NCBI GenBank assembly: GCA_964627455.1
Contig: CAZVKC010000034.1
Coordinates: 21,647 to 85,646 of the forward strand
Origin: F-183 sp964627455
GTDB lineage: Bacteria > Acidobacteriota > Terriglobia > Bryobacterales > Bryobacteraceae
DNA length: 64,000 bases
Direction: 5' to 3'
Part shown: in pieces, positions 8,670 to 16,048 of the stretch
Layout: each line of letters starts with the position of its first letter
Position numbering within the stretch: position 1 is the first letter of the stretch
Position numbers and translations under genes: made by a program
The notes under the pieces: model-generated
What the model saw: only the letters and a program-made list of their open reading frames with translations
Told to the model about the DNA's origin: nothing
Database searches by the model: none

Positions 8670-10187
8670 ATGTTCTCCCCGAAACGGATCTTCGATCGCC
8701 TCGCCGCTGCCGCGCTGCTGCTGTTGTCTGCCGCGACAGCGGCGCGGGCGAACGTCATCACATACACCACGCCGGATCCTACCTACCTCGGCAGGACCAC
8801 GCAGATCCCGCTGCAGCCGCCCAATTATGTGACGGGCAGCAGCTACTCCTCCATCACCGATGGCACGGTGCGAGTCGACTTCTCGGCCGTGCACGTCATC
8901 CAGTTCCAGCCGAGTTGGCAACCGCATTTTCTGTTGCTCCAGAATCCCGGCCCCAATGCCATCCTGTTCAAATCCTGGGGAACCTCGCCCGATACGGAAG
9001 GCTACGCGCCGGATTCCTCGCCGCAGATTCTGTTCTCCGACTTCGGATTCTCTTCCGTTCTGCTCAACTTCAACCAGCCTTTGTCCACCTTCGGCATGGA
9101 AATGCAGCCCTTCCGCGATTCCGGCGGCCCGTACATGATCTTCGCCGAGTTCTGGGGACCCGGCATCTATCTGGGCACTCTGCAACTCACCTTCGGAAGC
9201 GAAGACGGATCCGTACCCATCACCGCGCGCCTTCTGGCAATGACCTCCACGGAGGTTCCGATCACTGCGGTGCGGATCGATGGATATGACCCGGTCAACG
9301 GCGTGCCTCTCGAGTGGGGCGCCGCCCGTTTCCGCTACGAAGTCGCCACCGACCCGAACGCCGTTCCCGAACCCGGCACGTGGGCTCTGATTGCCCTTGG
9401 AATCGCCGGCATCGCCGTCTCAAAAGCGGGCCGCCGCACCTTGCGCACTCGCTATCTCCCGACAGTCGCACTGCTGCTGTCTGCCGCCGCAGCAGCGCAC
9501 GCCAGCGTGATCACCTACACCACGCCGGACTCCACGTACCTGAACCGCACCACGATCATCCCTTTGCGGCCGCCGTATTACCTCGACGGCTTCGTGTACC
9601 CGTCCATCTCCGATGGGAACCTCGCCGTCAACTTCCAGGCCGGCAGTATCGGGAACCCGACGCCGTTGTTGCTGGCTCTGGCCACAGCCGGCCCCATGTC
9701 CGGATGGGCAGACGGTTGGGGGAGCGCCCCGGATACAGAGGGCTACGATCCTGATTCATCGCCCCAGGTCCTGTTTCCCGGCTACGCGGTCTCCGCGGTG
9801 CTCATGAACTTCAGCAGGCCACTCGCAACCTTCGGTTTTGAAATCCAGCCTTATGGCTCGACTTACGGACCATACATCATCACCGCGGAATTCTGGGGCT
9901 CGGGCCAGTACCTCGGCACGGCGCAACTCACCTTCGGCAGCGCGGACGCGATCGAACCTCCGCTGGCGCTCCTGCTGGCCGCGACATCCACCGGGCTTCC
10001 GATCACAGCCGTACGTCTCGCCGCCTACGACCCGGCCAATCAACAGCCCATCGAATGGGGCGCGGCGCGATTCCGCTACGAGTTGGCGGCCACCGGCAGC
10101 GAGGTCCCCGAACCTGGTACGTGGACGCTGCTCACCGCAGGATTCGCCGGGATCCTTACCTTCCGCACTTCCCGCCGGCGCCATTGA
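8670..10187 (+). CDS. Tandem fusion of two PEP-CTERM proteins in one reading frame
   Basis: The start is ATG at 8670, 2 bp after the previous stop; longer in-frame ORFs upstream are shadows. The 505-residue product contains two complete paralogous modules. Module 1 has a signal peptide (ending near AARA), a domain starting VITYTTPDPTYL, and VPEPGTWALIALG with its membrane helix and basic tail (motif at 232-235). Module 2 follows without a stop: LRTRYLPTVALLLSAAAAAHA looks like a signal peptide whose first residue is Leu258, then VITYTTPDSTYL, and VPEPGTWTLL at 479-482. Exosortase systems cleave near the PEP motif, so the internal motif would be expected to split or anchor the chain. See findings. 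Confidence 0.9.
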   Translation: MFSPKRIFDRLAAAALLLLSAATAARANVITYTTPDPTYLGRTTQIPLQPPNYVTGSSYSSITDGTVRVDFSAVHVIQFQPSWQPHFLLLQNPGPNAILFKSWGTSPDTEGYAPDSSPQILFSDFGFSSVLLNFNQPLSTFGMEMQPFRDSGGPYMIFAEFWGPGIYLGTLQLTFGSEDGSVPITARLLAMTSTEVPITAVRIDGYDPVNGVPLEWGAARFRYEVATDPNAVPEPGTWALIALGIAGIAVSKAGRRTLRTRYLPTVALLLSAAAAAHASVITYTTPDSTYLNRTTIIPLRPPYYLDGFVYPSISDGNLAVNFQAGSIGNPTPLLLALATAGPMSGWADGWGSAPDTEGYDPDSSPQVLFPGYAVSAVLMNFSRPLATFGFEIQPYGSTYGPYIITAEFWGSGQYLGTAQLTFGSADAIEPPLALLLAATSTGLPITAVRLAAYDPANQQPIEWGAARFRYELAATGSEVPEPGTWTLLTAGFAGILTFRTSRRRH

Positions 10188-10198
10188 GGACATCCATT

Positions 10199-10957
10199 AT
10201 GCGACTCTCTCTCTCATTTCTACCCGCACTGCTGTTGCTCTTCGCCGTCACGCAAAACGCCAGCGCGAACCTCATCACGTACAGTACGCCTGACGCAGCC
10301 TACCTCAGCCGCACCGTCATGATCCCCCTGCTGCCGCCCGATTATCTCGAAACCGGCAGCTATTCGTCGATCACCGACGGAACCCTGACCGTCAACTTCA
10401 GCACCACCCGCTTCAGGGAACCGATCAACATGCTGTTGTTCACGGCGGGGCCTTCGTCCGGGTGGCCAGGCGGCTGGGGAACGTCGCCGGCAACAGAAGG
10501 ATACTCGGCCGACAACTCGCCGCAAGTCCTCTACACTGATTACGGCGTGTCCCTCGTGCTGCTGACCTTCAGCCAACCGTTGTGGACCTTCGGCCTCGAA
10601 CTGCAACCCGACCGTCTCCCTGGAGGTCCCTACTCCTTCGAAGCCGTCTACTATGGAGTGGGTCAATCGCTCGGCCCGCCCGTGTTGCGAAATTTCGGCG
10701 ACGCGGCGGGGACCCTGCCGATCTCGGCGCAACTCATGGCGGCCACCTCGACCGGCGCGCCAATCACAGCGGTCCTCATCTTCGGATGGGATCCACAACT
10801 GAACCAGTCGGTCGAATGGGCCGGCGCCCGTTTCCGCTATGAACTCGCCCCGGCAGACTCCGCGGTTCCCGAGCCTGGAACGTGGGCGTTCTTTGCGGTT
10901 GGATTCGCCGCGCTAGTGTTGTTCGCACGCACTCGCCGCAGGGAAACGGACGCGTAA
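10199..10957 (+). CDS. PEP-CTERM sorting-domain protein, third module
   Basis: A 252-residue paralogue of both modules of the preceding gene. It has a signal peptide (MRLSLSFLPALLLLFAVTQ, cleavage near ASA), a core starting LITYSTPDAAYLSRT with conserved EGYSADNSPQVL and AGARFRYEL, then VPEPGTWAFFAVGFAALVLF with an Arg-rich end (motif V223-P226). It starts 11 bp after the fusion gene with GAGGA as Shine-Dalgarno, so it belongs to the same operon. PEP-CTERM proteins are exported and processed by an exosortase and are typically tied to exopolysaccharide or biofilm matrix. No exosortase gene is in this window. Confidence 0.9.
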   Translation: MRLSLSFLPALLLLFAVTQNASANLITYSTPDAAYLSRTVMIPLLPPDYLETGSYSSITDGTLTVNFSTTRFREPINMLLFTAGPSSGWPGGWGTSPATEGYSADNSPQVLYTDYGVSLVLLTFSQPLWTFGLELQPDRLPGGPYSFEAVYYGVGQSLGPPVLRNFGDAAGTLPISAQLMAATSTGAPITAVLIFGWDPQLNQSVEWAGARFRYELAPADSAVPEPGTWAFFAVGFAALVLFARTRRRETDA

Positions 10958-11131
10958 CGAGTGCGCCGTTCGCGCAATAGAAACGCACCTCCCGGAACGT
11001 GCCCCGGACCGGCGCCTTGATATACTGATCCATCTGGAGATCGCACCTGAACGATCGGACTTTCATCGGAATGGCCGTAATCCTGACCCTTTCGCTGGCG
11101 GGGAGTCAGGGAGAATTCAGCAAAGGACGCT

Positions 11132-12574
11132 ATGCAACGGAGAGAGTTTTGTAAGTGGATGGGCGCGGCGCCTCTTCTGGGGTCCGCCGCAACAGCAGCA
11201 GCAGCAGCAGCAGCAACGGCCGAACGCCCGAACATCGTGTACATTCTTGCCGACGATCTCGGCTGGGGCGACCTGCATTGTTACAACGCTCAATCCGCGG
11301 TTCCCACGCCGAACGCCGACCGTCTCGCGAGCCAGGGCGTGCGCTTCACCGACATGCACTCGCCCTCTGCTGTCTGCACGCCGACGCGCTACGGGATCCT
11401 GACCGGGCGCTACTGCTGGCGGTCGCGGTTGAAAGAGGGCGTGCTGTGGGGCTATTCTCCGAACCTGATCGAGCCCGGCCGCATGACCATCGGATCCCTG
11501 CTGCGGTCGCGAGGGTATGAAACCGCCGGAATCGGCAAGTGGCACCTGGGACTCGGCAACGCCGAGAAGACCGACTATTCGAAGCCATTGCGTCCCGGTC
11601 CACTGGACCACGGCTTTGACTCGTACTTCGGGATCCCCGCCTCGCTCGACATGGATCCGTACGTCTACATCGAGAACGACCACGTAGTAGAGCAACCCAC
11701 GAAACATACGGACGGCAGTTCGGAGCCTCGCGGCGTATTCTGGCGGCAGGGGCCAGTGGCGCCGGGCTTTCAATTCGATCAGGTGCTGCCGACGCTCACC
11801 AGCAAGGCCGTGGACTACATTCGCGGACCACACAAAAAGCCCTATTTCCTGTATCTCGCGCTGACTGCGCCGCACACACCGTGGCTGCCGTTGCCAAAGT
11901 ATCGCGGCCGCTCTCGCGCGGGGGACTACGGGGACTTCGTCGCCATGGTCGACGACATGCTCGGCCGCGTGCTCGATGCGATCGGAGACAACAGCAACAC
12001 GCTCGTCATCTTCACCAGCGACAACGGCGCGGATTGGAAGGTCGAGGATAAGGCGAAGTTCAGCCATCGCGCCAATGCCAACTGGCGCGGCGAAAAGGCG
12101 GACATCTGGGATGGCGGCCATCGGATCCCGTTCCTCGCGCGCTGGCCGGGCAGGATCAAGCCGGGCGCCGTGTGCGATCAACTGGGATGCCTGACGGACT
12201 TCGCAGCCACGGCCGCCGCCTTGACCGGCGCCGAACTGCCACGCAACGCGGCGGAAGACAGCTATAACCTGCTTCCCGCGCTGCTCGGAACCGCCACCAA
12301 ACCGATCCGCGACGCGATCGTGCACCATTCGATCGACGGGATGTTCTCCATTCGCCAGGCGAACTGGAAGCTCGAACTTGGCCTCGGCTCAGGCGGATTC
12401 ACGAAGCCCGCTCGGATCCCGCAGGAATCCGGAGGTCCGGCAGGACAGCTCTACGACATCGCCGCGGATCCAGCGGAATCCGTGAACCTGTACCAGAAGC
12501 ACCCGGAGATCGTCGCCCGGCTCACCGCACTGTTGGAACAGTATCAGAAGCAGGGCCACAGCCGGCCGATGTAG
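11132..12574 (+). CDS. Tat-exported sulfatase (arylsulfatase family)
   Basis: A 480-residue sulfatase. The N-terminus has a twin-arginine signal (QRREFCKWMG) followed by a poly-Ala stretch encoded by seven CAG units. IVYILADDLGWGD supplies the first metal-binding aspartates. SAVCTPTRYGILTGRY contains the CxPxR motif whose Cys is converted to formylglycine, and GKWHLG follows. FTSDNGAD carries the late metal ligands. The C-terminus has a typical LYDIAADPAESVNL end. The enzyme hydrolyses sulfate esters outside the cytoplasm, probably on sulfated glycans. AAAGGA precedes the ATG. The Cys-type site requires a formylglycine-generating enzyme or anSME, neither of which is encoded here. Confidence 0.95.
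   Translation: MQRREFCKWMGAAPLLGSAATAAAAAAATAERPNIVYILADDLGWGDLHCYNAQSAVPTPNADRLASQGVRFTDMHSPSAVCTPTRYGILTGRYCWRSRLKEGVLWGYSPNLIEPGRMTIGSLLRSRGYETAGIGKWHLGLGNAEKTDYSKPLRPGPLDHGFDSYFGIPASLDMDPYVYIENDHVVEQPTKHTDGSSEPRGVFWRQGPVAPGFQFDQVLPTLTSKAVDYIRGPHKKPYFLYLALTAPHTPWLPLPKYRGRSRAGDYGDFVAMVDDMLGRVLDAIGDNSNTLVIFTSDNGADWKVEDKAKFSHRANANWRGEKADIWDGGHRIPFLARWPGRIKPGAVCDQLGCLTDFAATAAALTGAELPRNAAEDSYNLLPALLGTATKPIRDAIVHHSIDGMFSIRQANWKLELGLGSGGFTKPARIPQESGGPAGQLYDIAADPAESVNLYQKHPEIVARLTALLEQYQKQGHSRPM
11193..11213 (+). repeat. (CAG)7 trinucleotide repeat in the sulfatase signal peptide
   Basis: Seven perfect CAG units followed by CAA, read in frame as part of a poly-Ala tract (GCA codons). Length changes in steps of three would alter only the hydrophobic signal region, so slippage would not frameshift the gene. 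Confidence 0.8.
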
Positions 12575-12800
12575 CCCGAGTGGCGCCAATCTCCGTGATG
12601 AGCCCGATTCTATTGGACCGTGGCTCTTCCGCACGAACAGCATATTCCGAACCTTCCGGTCCACAACCGCCAAATGGCTCGATCGGATGGGGAACTCTCG
12701 ACTCGCGGCAGCGCAGGTCATCTGGTGGGCAGAAGAGATCGCATCCCCAGCAGACCCGTTCGGGATGCTTGGGGTACAGAAGACTTTCGATCCTGGCCAT
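12522..12800 (-). CDS. Small DUF3079-like cysteine-rich protein, C-terminus diverged
   Basis: The first 45 or so residues (MARIESLLYPKHPERVCWGC, then DLFCPPDDLRC and HPIEPFGG) match the DUF3079 pattern as I recall it: HPKHPERxCWGCDxxCPAxxxxC followed by HPxELFG. The C-x2-C-x3-C-x6-C spacing suggests metal binding. Family members are usually about 65 residues. This frame runs to 92 residues, loses similarity after FGG and overlaps the 3' end of the sulfatase by 53 bp, so the tail may be frameshifted or not real. No strong Shine-Dalgarno is seen. The remaining DNA between 12575 and 12897 holds only the palindrome at 12851. Confidence 0.5.
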   Translation of the reverse strand: MARIESLLYPKHPERVCWGCDLFCPPDDLRCRESRVPHPIEPFGGCGPEGSEYAVRAEEPRSNRIGLITEIGATRATSAGCGPASDTVPTVR

Positions 12801-12850
12801 CTAACGCTCGCTCTCTAGCTCTACGTTACGGCAGCAATCACCGGCAGACA

Positions 12851-12864
12851 GTGACTTTTGTCAC
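12851..12864. promoter_or_regulatory. Palindrome GTGAC-TTTT-GTCAC, candidate operator
   Basis: Perfect 5-bp arms separated by four T. It lies 51-64 bp upstream of the small DUF3079-like start on the minus strand and 34 bp after the end of the gapped secreted gene. It could be a protein-binding site or a short hairpin. Nothing else marks it. Confidence 0.3.
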
Positions 12865-12897
12865 CCGCACGCCGGCGTCGAGAGGCGCGGGATGAAT

Positions 12898-14035
12898 CTA
12901 CCGCTTCATCCACTCCTTCACCGCCTCCCAATCGAGCGTCTCCATCAGCTTCCGGTTGATCGCACACCCACCCCGCGTCTCTTCCCCGCGCGCCAGCGAT
13001 TCCTTCGTCACGCAGCGCGCAAACATCGTAACCATCAACACCTGTGGCGCGGTCCGCGGCCGCGTGGCGTCGAAGAAGGCCCAGTTCGATTTCACCAGTG
13101 GCTCGCAGCTCCGCGGCGCTCCGGCCAACGCGCGGAACCGTCCGGCGAGACCGTTCGCCGCCCGGTCGTAGCAGGCCGCCTCCGAACCGCCCGCCATGTT
13201 TTCCGCCTCCTTCAACTCGCGTTCCGCCTGTTGAACGTCCTTCTCTTCCGGTCCGCCGGGCGCCAGTTGCTTTCGCTTCCACGCATCGAGTTCCACGTCC
13301 GTCTTTTCCATGTTGGCCAGGAACTTTCCGCCCTGGTCCGGACCCATCGTGGCGGCCGCCTGCTTCCAGTCCTTGCGACGCTCCGCCCGCTTGACCTCGG
13401 TCTGCCATTCGGCAAACTCGCGCCGCTGCTTTTCGAGGTTCGTCCGCCGGTTCTCATAGATGCCTCGCCGCTGCGCGACCACCGGTTTCAGCGCCTCTCC
13501 CAGCGTCAACGGCAACCACAGTGGCCGCCCCGCATTCTTCTCCGAAACCAGCACCAGCACGTCGCCCATCCACTGCAGGCCCCCCGCCGCGGTTGCCCCA
13601 ACCTTCGGAGCCACGAAACCCGGCGCATCCTCGCCACTCCACTCCATCGGAATCGTCGCGGAGAAGATCCCACGGTCGATGTGGTTCACGGTGAANNNNN
13701 NNNNNNNNNNNNNNNNNNNNNNNNNNNNNNNNNNNNNNNNNNNNNNNNNNNNNNNNNNNNNNNNNNNNNNNNNNNNNNNNNNNNNNNNNNNNNNNTTCCG
13801 CCGCAAACCCAACCGGTTGCGCCACCGCCGGCGACCGCTTTACGATCGCCCCCAGCTCCTGCAGCCGCGCCTGCCAACCCTGCACCTCCGCCGCCGTCGC
13901 CCCCCGCGCCTGCCTCGCGCTCGCGATCGCCGTGAAACTCCACGGCCGCCAAGGGCCGTTCTCCGTCGGCCTGTAACGCACCTGCCCGCTCGCAACCACA
14001 CCCATCGAGATCAATACCGCAATCAGTCGCCTCAT
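12898..14035 (-). CDS. Secreted hypothetical protein interrupted by an assembly gap
   Basis: The two coding halves flank a 100-N run. The 5' half (14035-13796, 80 codons) starts with a signal peptide MRRLIAVLISMGVVASGQ. The 3' half (13695-12898, 266 codons with the stop) contains TIPMEWSGEDAPGF, a Lys/Arg/Glu-rich helical stretch (about 60 residues around KRAERRKDWKQAAA) and four cysteines near the C-terminus. I do not recognise the family. The halves are in different frames across the N-run as written, but their known bases add up to 1038, a multiple of 3, so an intact gene needs a gap length divisible by 3. The start at 14035 was preferred over a GTG two codons upstream. Confidence 0.65.
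13696..13795. other. Assembly gap, exactly 100 N
   Basis: A run of 100 N, the conventional placeholder for a gap of unknown size. The flanks share no obvious overlap, unlike the second N-run. It interrupts the secreted gene at 12898-14035. Confidence 0.95.
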
Positions 14036-14237
14036 GCACACAATGCGAGCCTACCAGATCCGCACCCTTTCAGGGCCGGCGTACACTGGGCGCCGGCCAC
14101 GAGAGGAACCGTTCCTCAAGCAGCGGGATATCGAGCGTTGAAACAGGCGCAAAGCGCAGACGCCGAAGATCGCGACTCGCGCCAAGTCGAATCTAACAGA
14201 CATCGACTCTTAGCCTCGCCCTTCTCCTGGTAAAATA

Positions 14238-14256
14238 TGGACTAGATAATGGTCCA
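14238..14256 (+). promoter_or_regulatory. Candidate operator/promoter of the toxin-antitoxin pair
   Basis: A TGGAC/GTCCA inverted repeat (14238-14242 and 14252-14256) encloses TAGATAAT, and TAAAAT lies at 14231-14236. The site is 17 bp before the antitoxin start. Antitoxins of this type normally repress their own promoter by binding such repeats. Prediction from position and symmetry. Confidence 0.4.
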
Positions 14257-14272
14257 CTTTGGAGAATGGCCA

Positions 14273-14530
14273 ATGCAGATTTCTGTAACCGAAGCGAAAG
14301 GACAGCTTACGGAGCTGGTACGTCGCGCCGAAGCGGGTGAAGAAGTGATCCTAACCCGTCACGGCCATCCTTCCGTACGTCTCGTTCCCATCAGACCCGC
14401 GCCTGACAGGAAAACTCGACGGGCGATGCTGGAAGCAACCCGGAATGCCGGCTCCGCGAAGGCAACGTCCGGTCCAAGCGCGGCCCGTAGTCAGGATTTT
14501 CTTTATGGCGACGATGGTCTTCCCGAATGA
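14273..14530 (+). CDS. Type II antitoxin, Phd/YefM family
   Basis: An 85-residue protein starting MQISVTEAKGQLTELVRR, then AGEEVILTRHGHPSVRLVP, the standard Phd/YefM N-terminal fold. GGAGA at 14261-14265 fixes the start at 14273, not at the upstream ATG at 14249. The C-terminal 40 residues are polar and probably disordered until they bind the toxin. It overlaps the PIN-domain toxin by 4 bp (ATGA), typical of co-translated toxin-antitoxin pairs. It should neutralise the toxin and autorepress the operon through the repeat upstream. Confidence 0.9.
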   Translation: MQISVTEAKGQLTELVRRAEAGEEVILTRHGHPSVRLVPIRPAPDRKTRRAMLEATRNAGSAKATSGPSAARSQDFLYGDDGLPE

Positions 14531-14910
14531 TCGCGGTTGATACTTCCGCCTTGATGGCGATCGGGCTCAATGAGCCGGAGGCAGACGCCTGCATTGCTGC
14601 TCTCGAAGCCGACGAAAATGTTCTGATCTCAGCGGGCACACTGGCTGAAGTCCTGATCGTTGGCGCTCGGCGAAACATCGCTGAGGAACTGTCGAGCCTG
14701 ATCGAGGGGCTCGGTTTTGAGGTTGTTTCGGTTACCCCCGCGTCAGCGCGCCGCGTCGCTCGGGCGTACCAGCAATGGGGAAAAGGTGTACATCCGGCAG
14801 GTCTCAATTTCGGTGACTGTTTTGCGTATGAAGTTGCAAAGGAGCGCGGCTGTCGTCTGCTCTACGTCGGTGACGACTTCGCAAAAACCGATATTCTGAG
14901 CGCGCTGTAA
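14527..14910 (+). CDS. Type II toxin, PIN-domain ribonuclease (VapC family)
   Basis: This 127-residue PIN protein begins MIAVDTSALMAIGLNEPEA, with the first catalytic Asp in VDTSAL. TLAEVLIV gives the second acidic residue, and LNFGDCFAYEVAKERG with LLYVGDDFAKTDI gives the third and fourth. All four acidic positions are present, so the Mg-dependent RNase site looks intact. VapC toxins cleave specific tRNAs or 23S rRNA. The stop codon lies 5 bp from the encoded CCA end of the convergent tRNA-Asn gene. This combination of a PIN toxin with a Phd-type antitoxin is common. Confidence 0.92.
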   Translation: MIAVDTSALMAIGLNEPEADACIAALEADENVLISAGTLAEVLIVGARRNIAEELSSLIEGLGFEVVSVTPASARRVARAYQQWGKGVHPAGLNFGDCFAYEVAKERGCRLLYVGDDFAKTDILSAL

Positions 14911-14915
14911 GGTTA

Positions 14916-14990
14916 TGGCTCCTCGGGTAGGATTCGAACCTACAACCCTCCGGTTAACAGCCGGATGCTCTACCGTTGAGCTACCGAGGA
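14916..14990 (-). tRNA. tRNA-Asn (anticodon GTT)
   Basis: A complete cloverleaf can be folded on the minus strand. The acceptor is TCCTCGG/CCGAGGA, the D stem GCTC/GAGC, the anticodon stem TCCGG/CCGGA with loop CTGTTAA, and the T stem GTAGG/CCTAC with loop TTCGAAT. The discriminator is G and CCA is encoded (plus-strand TGG at 14916-14918). The anticodon GTT reads Asn codons. It converges with the toxin gene. Confidence 0.97.
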
Positions 14991-15016
14991 ATCTTATGCG
15001 GTGGGACTGCTCTATG

Positions 15017-15046
15017 ATTACAGCAAATGACCAGGGCGCCTGTCAA
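15017..15046 (-). promoter_or_regulatory. Promoter of tRNA-Asn
   Basis: On the minus strand, TTGACA (15046-15041) and TGTAAT (15022-15017) are separated by 18 bp, with TG two bases before the -10. The tRNA 5' end is 26 bp further on. This is the best sigma-70 consensus seen in the window. It lies just after the stop codon of the capA-like gene, so the tRNA need not depend on that operon. Confidence 0.75.
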
Positions 15047-15064
15047 CAAAACCGGCACAAAAAA

Positions 15065-16048
15065 TCACCGGCCAACTCCGCCTGCGGAACCCGCCGCCGC
15101 ACCCAACAATATCGTGGACTCTCCGCCCCGCTTTGACACCCTCGGCGCCGTGTCCACGATGTCCACCGAAACCAGCGAACACTCCGTCAAATGGCCCTCC
15201 GGCGTGAAGATCGCTTCCGCCAGCAACCCGCGCTGCGCATCCGGGCGGCGCTGGTCGAACACAAGGTTCCCCAACGAGTAAAGAATCAGCCCGCCGCGAT
15301 ACATTTCAAACGTCTGCACCACGTGCGGATGATGCCCCACCACCAGTTTCGCGCCCGCTTCAATTGCCGCCCTGGCAAACTCCACCTGCGACGGATGCGG
15401 CTTCGTCTGATACTCCACGCCCGCATGCATCGACACGATCACCGGACCCATCCCCGTCTTCCGCTTCAACCCTGCCACACCCGCCTGCATCTTCGCGATA
15501 TCCAGCATGGCAATCCGCGAATCCGAATCGCGATGATTCCCGTTCGCCTGATCGAACGTATACGCCAGGAACCCGAACTTCACGCCGCGCCGCTCCACGA
15601 CGGATCCCGCATAGGCCTCCGCCTCGTCGCGTCCCGTTCCGACGGCCACGATGTTGTTCTTGCGCAAATGCTCCAGCGTGAACTCGATCCCACGCGGCCC
15701 GCAGTCCCGCACGTGATTATTCGCGGTCGAAACCACGTCGATGCCCGCATCCACCAGATGCTTCACCGCCGAGGGATCCGCGCGAAACACCATCTCCGCC
15801 TGCCAGATGAGAGGCTGATCCGAAAACGGCGACTCCAGGTTCACGAAAGAAAGATCCGCCGCGCGAAACCGTTCCGCCAGCATCTGCAGCGGGTTCTCGC
15901 CCGTCTTTTCCATCTTCGTCGCAACGCCACGCGAAAAGATGACGTCGCCGCCAAACAACAATCGAATCCGGGTGTCCGCCAACGCGGGGGTGAGAGGCAA
16001 CGCTGCGAGTCCGCTCAGCAGCAACTCGCGGCGACTGGTTTTGCTCAT
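15065..16048 (-). CDS. CapA/PgsA family metallophosphatase-like exported protein
   Basis: A 327-residue protein with a Tat-like signal (SRRELLLSGLAALPL). The PGA_cap fold motifs are present: LLFGGDVIFSRGV near residue 30, LSFVNLESPFSD, STANNHVRDCG, SMHAGVEYQ and VVGHHPHVVQ, which give the metal-binding Asp, Glu, Asn and His of the calcineurin-like family. CapA homologues take part in poly-gamma-glutamate or other extracellular polymer export or attachment. No capBC genes are nearby, so a polyglutamate role is not supported here. The start overlaps the end of the 6-phosphogluconolactonase gene by 4 bp, making it the last gene of the zwf operon. Confidence 0.88.
   Translation of the reverse strand: MSKTSRRELLLSGLAALPLTPALADTRIRLLFGGDVIFSRGVATKMEKTGENPLQMLAERFRAADLSFVNLESPFSDQPLIWQAEMVFRADPSAVKHLVDAGIDVVSTANNHVRDCGPRGIEFTLEHLRKNNIVAVGTGRDEAEAYAGSVVERRGVKFGFLAYTFDQANGNHRDSDSRIAMLDIAKMQAGVAGLKRKTGMGPVIVSMHAGVEYQTKPHPSQVEFARAAIEAGAKLVVGHHPHVVQTFEMYRGGLILYSLGNLVFDQRRPDAQRGLLAEAIFTPEGHLTECSLVSVDIVDTAPRVSKRGGESTILLGAAAGSAGGVGR

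Noticed and set aside
11117..12328. 403-residue minus-strand ORF opposite the sulfatase
   Set aside because: Antisense shadow; its poly-Cys tract is the complement of the CAG repeat.
14042..14237. Hairpin GGCCGGCG/CGCCGGCC at 14074-14098 as a regulatory element
   Set aside because: GC-rich 8-bp stem with no promoter or T tract; too weak to call.
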